DNA from: Candidatus Dormiibacterota bacterium | Lineage (GTDB): Bacteria > Chloroflexota > Dormibacteria > Aeolococcales > Bog-877 | Length of the DNA stretch: 8,128 bases | NCBI GenBank assembly: GCA_003135035.1 | Contig: PLDE01000270.1 | Coordinates: forward strand, 1 to 8,128 | Reading direction: 5' to 3' | Part shown: positions 5,293 to 8,128 of the stretch, piece by piece | Layout: each line of letters opens with the position of its first letter | Position numbering within the stretch: the stretch's first letter is position 1 | The notes under the pieces: generated by a model | What the model was told of the DNA's origin: nothing | Seen by the model: the letters and a program-made list of their open reading frames with translations, nothing else | Databases searched by the model: none | Program-made: the position numbers and the translations under genes

Positions 5293-6684
5293 ATGCACGC
5301 GACGGGGGCCCCCGGGGAGATCTCAGAGCAGTTCCGCCACGAAGCGCTCATGTATGCCGGCGATGAGGGGTTCCTGGCCGGGACGCTGCCCTTTATCCGG
5401 GCGGGAGTAGCTGCCGGGGAACCGGTGATGGTGGCGGTCGCCCCTGACCGAATCCAGAAACTGACCGAAGCTCTCGGCTCGGACGCCGAGGCGGTGCGCT
5501 TCGTCGACATGCGCCAGATCGGGGGCAATCCAGCAAGGATCATCCCCGCCTGGGTCGACTGGGTGGAGGAGGTGAGCCGGGATGGCCGGGCAATACGCGG
5601 TATCGGCGAGCCGGTCTGGCCAGAGCGCTCAGCCGACGAGCTGGCGGAGTGCGAGCGTCACGAGGCGTTGCTCAACTTGGTGCTCGCCAAGCACTCCCAA
5701 CTCCGCCTGCTCTGCCCCTACGACGTCACCCAGTTGGACCCGGCGGCTCTCGAAGTCGGCCATCGCACTCATCCCTTGGTTCTCCGCGAAGGGCAGTCCC
5801 AGGCCGGTGACGTCTACCCGGGACTGGAACGGGTCGCACAGCCCCATGAAGCCTCCCTGCCTCCTCCCCCGGAGCTCGTGGACGAGATCGAATTCAACGC
5901 CGGGCAGGGCCTTGAGGCTCGCGACTTTGTCGCCCGCCGGGCGACCCTAGCAGGATTGCCGACTCTGCGGCGGGCCGACCTAGAGTGGGCGGTCACTGAG
6001 CTGGTGACCAACAGCATCCGCCACGGCGGCGGCAGGGGCACCCTCCGCTTTTGGCAGGACGGCGCCGAGGTAGTCTGCGAGGTTCAGGACCAGGGGCACA
6101 TCGACGATCCCTTGATCGGCCGCGAGCGGCCTGCTCTCGCCGCAGCCCAGGGAAGAGGCCTCTGGCTGGTCAACCAGATCTGCAATCTGGTCCAAATCCG
6201 ATCCACCGCTGTAGGCACCACCGTGCGCATCCACGTCAGCCGGGCTGAGGGCCCACGCGAAGTGGGTGGGTTGCCGCTGCTCTCGGATCAGTTGCTGACC
6301 GCCATCGATCGTTTCGCCCTCGAGGCGGAGCGCCAACTTAGCCAGCGGGACCGCTCCTTGCTCTGGAGGCTATCTCCGGGAGCTGAGTCCCTCCTCATGG
6401 GACTGCCAGACAGCGGTACCAGAGCGGCCGACCTGCCCCAACCCCTGGCCACCAGCCGGAGCGCCCTGTTGGCACTGCGGACCGAGTTGGAGTCGGCTGG
6501 CTTGATCATTCAGCGACCGGAGCCGGCTGGGATGGTTCGCCTCCTGCCCACTGCCAAGGCGCGCCGGCTGCGCCTGGCGGTGACGACCTCTCGGCGCACG
6601 GTTCTGGAGGGCGTGGTGGCGCGCCTTCCCGCGGACGCGCTCGCCGATGTCGGCTCCGCCCTGGGCCACTGGGCCGGCCGATAG
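5293..6684 (+). CDS. MEDS sensory domain / HATPase anti-sigma-type / winged-helix fusion regulator
   Basis: A 463-residue cytoplasmic regulator, with no membrane segment, and apparently three modules. (1) Residues about 13-170: MEDS domain (the sensory domain named after DcmR), with FRHEALMYAGDEGFLAGTLPF and a PYDVTQLDP block near 142-150. (2) About 195-316: GHKL ATPase of the HATPase_c_2/RsbW type, with the N-box ELVTNSIRHGG (E236, N240), G1 DQG (266-268) and G2 GRGLWLV (287-293). There is no dimerisation/phosphoacceptor His domain, so it resembles anti-sigma kinases more than a classical sensor kinase. (3) About 350-460: a MarR-like winged helix, with a helix-turn-helix around TSRSALLALRTELESAGLI (387-405) and a wing at QRPEPAGMVRLLPTAKA. 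Start ATG 5293 has GAGG at 5283-5286 with a 6-nt spacer. MEDS-HATPase proteins are common in actinobacteria; the C-terminal DNA-binding-like module is the unusual part and is assigned by pattern only. Confidence 0.88.
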   Translation: MHATGAPGEISEQFRHEALMYAGDEGFLAGTLPFIRAGVAAGEPVMVAVAPDRIQKLTEALGSDAEAVRFVDMRQIGGNPARIIPAWVDWVEEVSRDGRAIRGIGEPVWPERSADELAECERHEALLNLVLAKHSQLRLLCPYDVTQLDPAALEVGHRTHPLVLREGQSQAGDVYPGLERVAQPHEASLPPPPELVDEIEFNAGQGLEARDFVARRATLAGLPTLRRADLEWAVTELVTNSIRHGGGRGTLRFWQDGAEVVCEVQDQGHIDDPLIGRERPALAAAQGRGLWLVNQICNLVQIRSTAVGTTVRIHVSRAEGPREVGGLPLLSDQLLTAIDRFALEAERQLSQRDRSLLWRLSPGAESLLMGLPDSGTRAADLPQPLATSRSALLALRTELESAGLIIQRPEPAGMVRLLPTAKARRLRLAVTTSRRTVLEGVVARLPADALADVGSALGHWAGR

Positions 6685-6773
6685 CCAGAGCCCCGGCGAG
6701 AGGAGCAAGGGGGACGCGGTCGTCGCTGCCGGACACTCCGGTCTGGTCGCCCAGCCATGCGTTTCTTGACGAG

Positions 6774-7055
6774 TTGGACAACATCGCCAAGCAGTGCGGG
6801 GAGTCGCCCTGGTGCCTGATCGCCATCTATGCCAGAGCGCGATCCATCGTCTTGGTTTTCGACGACGATGTCTGCGGCGGTGCCATTCGTGACAGCCACA
6901 TCGAAATCCGTACGCAACACTGGGATCCCTTGTTCAAGGCGCTGCGTCGAGCCGGGCACACCAGCCGGGCTGGTCAGCTTCAGCTGCGGCCGCGGCGTCA
7001 CCAGACGTATGACTGCCCGGATTGCGAACTAATCTGGGACAACGAGTCAGGTTAG
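6774..7055 (+). CDS. Hypothetical protein with C-terminal CPDC motif
   Basis: A small protein of unknown function, 93 aa from the TTG at 6774. Third positions are mostly G/C, as in neighbouring genes, and the overlapping frames on both strands look like shadows. A strand-like IVLVFDDDV (residues 25-33) and an alternating hydrophobic/basic middle precede a possible metal-binding C-terminus: H-x4-CPDC (YDCPDCELIW), with further cysteines at 8, 14 and 34. The TTG has no good ribosome site. The frame is open upstream through the preceding intergenic DNA, and the residues just before (AFLDE, joining LDNIAKQ) look like one helix, so the true start may lie further upstream, for example the CTG at 6726, giving 109 aa. 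It lies 89 nt after the MEDS regulator on the same strand and could be cotranscribed. Confidence 0.5.
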   Translation: MDNIAKQCGESPWCLIAIYARARSIVLVFDDDVCGGAIRDSHIEIRTQHWDPLFKALRRAGHTSRAGQLQLRPRRHQTYDCPDCELIWDNESG

Positions 7056-7060
7056 GTGAG

Positions 7061-7146
7061 CCGCTCCACGAGTCCCGGCCGAGGAGTTGAGCGCGGGCGC
7101 CTCTCGTTTTTGACGACGGGCGGCGTCTGTGGAGCGGACCGGGACT
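7061..7146. repeat. Two interlocked inverted repeats downstream of the 6774 gene
   Basis: Arm A CCGCTCCAC (7061-7069) is the reverse complement of A' GTGGAGCGG (7129-7137), and arm B AGTCCCGG (7071-7078) of B' CCGGGACT (7139-7146). Both pairs have a one-base gap between modules, and the order is A-B-A'-B', so the two stems cross rather than nest. The 50 nt between them holds a weaker hairpin and a T5 tract. No gene is visible in 7056-7225. Confidence 0.8.
7089..7111 (+). terminator. Possible intrinsic terminator after the 6774 gene
   Basis: An imperfect hairpin (GAG-CG pairing with CG-CTC, one bulged C) is followed by TCG and five Ts at 7107-7111, one of the few T-runs in this GC-rich DNA. 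It lies 34 nt after the stop at 7055. The stem is short, so the call is tentative. Confidence 0.35.
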
Positions 7147-7225
7147 GATCCCAGTTACCGACTGATTTAGTTCGGCGACGTACCCAGGTTGTCAGTCGCA
7201 TGCACGGCTATGCGCAGGAACACCG

Positions 7226-8128
7226 CTATTTCACCGCCGCCGGTTGGAAACTCTCCCACATCGACGAGTACGCACCCCCGCCCGCCAGCAAGCTCTCGTG
7301 GCTCCCATCCTCAACAATTTTCCCGTCCGCGAGGATGACGATCCGGTCCGCCTTACGCGCCGTCTGCAGGCGGTGCGCGATGACGATGGTGGTGCGCCCG
7401 CTGGCGAGTCGGGTCATGGCCGCCCCGACGCGGGCCTCGGTGGCCAGGTCCAAGTTGGAGGTCGCCTCGTCGAGGACGAGAATCTTGGGGTCGATCAATT
7501 GCGCTCTGGCTAGGGCGAGCAGCTGTCGCTGGCCTGTTGAAAGGGACCGGCCGCGCTCCAGCAGCTGGTGGTCGTAGCCGTCCTCCAACTCGCCAATGAA
7601 GTAATCGGCGCCGACAGCCCGGGCGGCGGCAGCCACCTCGGCGTCTGTCGCTTGAGGCCGCCCGTAGGCGATGTTGTCTCGGATCGACCCCGAGAAGAGA
7701 AAGGGATCCTGGGGCACGTAGCCCAAGCGGCGCCGGTACTCGCTTGGCTCGAAGGAGCGCAGATCCTGGCCGTCGACCAGGACGTGCCCGCGCTGGGGGT
7801 CGTAGAAACGGACGATCAGCTTGGCCAGGGTGGACTTGCCCGCCCCCGTCTCACCAACCAGGGCGACCGTCTGCCCGGCCGGAATCTCCAGGTCGATGCC
7901 CTTGAGGGCTGCCTGCGCGTCGAGCTCGGTCGCTTCCACCTGCCCGGCCGGCGGGGAGGAGACGTCGCGGCTGGGGTAGCGGAAGTGGACGCCTTGCAAA
8001 CGAAGCGCGCCCCGGGGCAGGTCGACGCGGACCGGATTCTCTGGTGCAGGCGTCAAGCTGCGCTGGGTCATCAGTTCGCGGATGCGACGCATGGAGGCGC
8101 CCGCCTGCTGCCAGGAGTCGAAGACCTG
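7226..8128 (-). CDS. ABC exporter, nucleotide-binding half (5' end outside window)
   Basis: ATP-binding part of a fused permease/ATPase ABC exporter. The frame is open to the right edge: 12 residues before the internal ATG at 8092 (VFDSWQQAGAS) continue into MRRIRELM, the usual last transmembrane/coupling-helix region of these exporters, so the membrane domain lies outside. In the 300 visible residues, Walker A GETGAGKS is at 92-99, the Q-loop PQDPFLFSG at 139-147, signature LSTGQ at 196-200, Walker B ILVLDE at 216-221, D-loop SNLD at 224-227, and the H-loop His at 252 (IAHRL). All catalytic residues are intact. The signature has T instead of G at its third position. An insertion rich in Pro/Ala/Glu sits between the FRYP strand and LKGIDLEIPAG (about 53-74). 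Such proteins often work as heterodimers with an adjacent paralogue. Substrate unknown. Confidence 0.92.
   Translation of the reverse strand, partial: QVFDSWQQAGASMRRIRELMTQRSLTPAPENPVRVDLPRGALRLQGVHFRYPSRDVSSPPAGQVEATELDAQAALKGIDLEIPAGQTVALVGETGAGKSTLAKLIVRFYDPQRGHVLVDGQDLRSFEPSEYRRRLGYVPQDPFLFSGSIRDNIAYGRPQATDAEVAAAARAVGADYFIGELEDGYDHQLLERGRSLSTGQRQLLALARAQLIDPKILVLDEATSNLDLATEARVGAAMTRLASGRTTIVIAHRLQTARKADRIVILADGKIVEDGSHESLLAGGGAYSSMWESFQPAAVK

Noticed and set aside
6510..7001. A 163-codon minus-strand frame spanning the end of the MEDS gene and the 6774 gene
   Set aside because: It overlaps the strongly supported regulator gene, shows no family motif and has a basic, repetitive composition typical of antisense frames.
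7200..7577. A 125-codon plus-strand frame starting with MHGYAQEHRYF
   Set aside because: It overlaps the ABC ATPase C-terminus antisense, and after the first residues turns into Arg/Ser-rich shadow sequence.

Overview
The window is a high-GC (roughly two-thirds G+C) bacterial chromosome segment with G/C-rich third codon positions. A mycothiol-dependent-type (MDMPI) enzyme, a paired bacterial PH-domain operon, a PRC-barrel protein, an MEDS/anti-sigma-type regulator and an actinobacterial-style ABC exporter together point to an actinomycetote or a close soil relative. Species cannot be told from the sequence. I see no rRNA, tRNA, CRISPR array, transposase, phage gene or recognisable origin.

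Layout. (1) 1-852 (+): C-terminal 283 residues of an AI-2E family membrane transporter, cut by the left edge. (2) 874-3697 (-): a compact operon read right to left, made of an MDMPI-type DinB enzyme, a short YdbS-like PH-domain membrane protein and a long YdbT-like triple PH-domain membrane protein. The last two probably overlap by 4 nt, with translation starting on CTG. This operon converges on the AI-2E gene with only 21 nt between stops. (3) 3754-4659 (-): a PRC-barrel protein and a carboxymuconolactone decarboxylase (PcaC-type) protein. The latter carries a perfect 15-bp inverted repeat inside its coding sequence and has an unclear start. (4) 4646-5095 (+): a small cysteine-free protein of unknown function, divergent from the PcaC-type gene. 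(5) 5096-5292: a 197-nt regulatory gap with two clear dyads, leading to 5293-6684 (+), an apparent fusion of an MEDS sensory domain, a GHKL/HATPase anti-sigma-type domain and a C-terminal MarR-like winged helix. (6) 6774-7055 (+): a small unknown protein ending in a CPDC motif, followed by a 170-nt gap holding two interlocked inverted repeats and a possible terminator. (7) 7226-8128 (-): the nucleotide-binding half of an ABC exporter, cut by the right edge.

How it fits together. No single metabolic pathway is encoded. The genes are mostly membrane/envelope (AI-2E, PH-domain pair, ABC exporter) and signalling or stress-type functions. The most interesting unit is the MEDS-HATPase-winged-helix regulator with two palindromic candidate operators in its own leader. 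It could be a one-protein sensor-switch that binds DNA and regulates itself; this is inference from domain architecture and dyad placement only.
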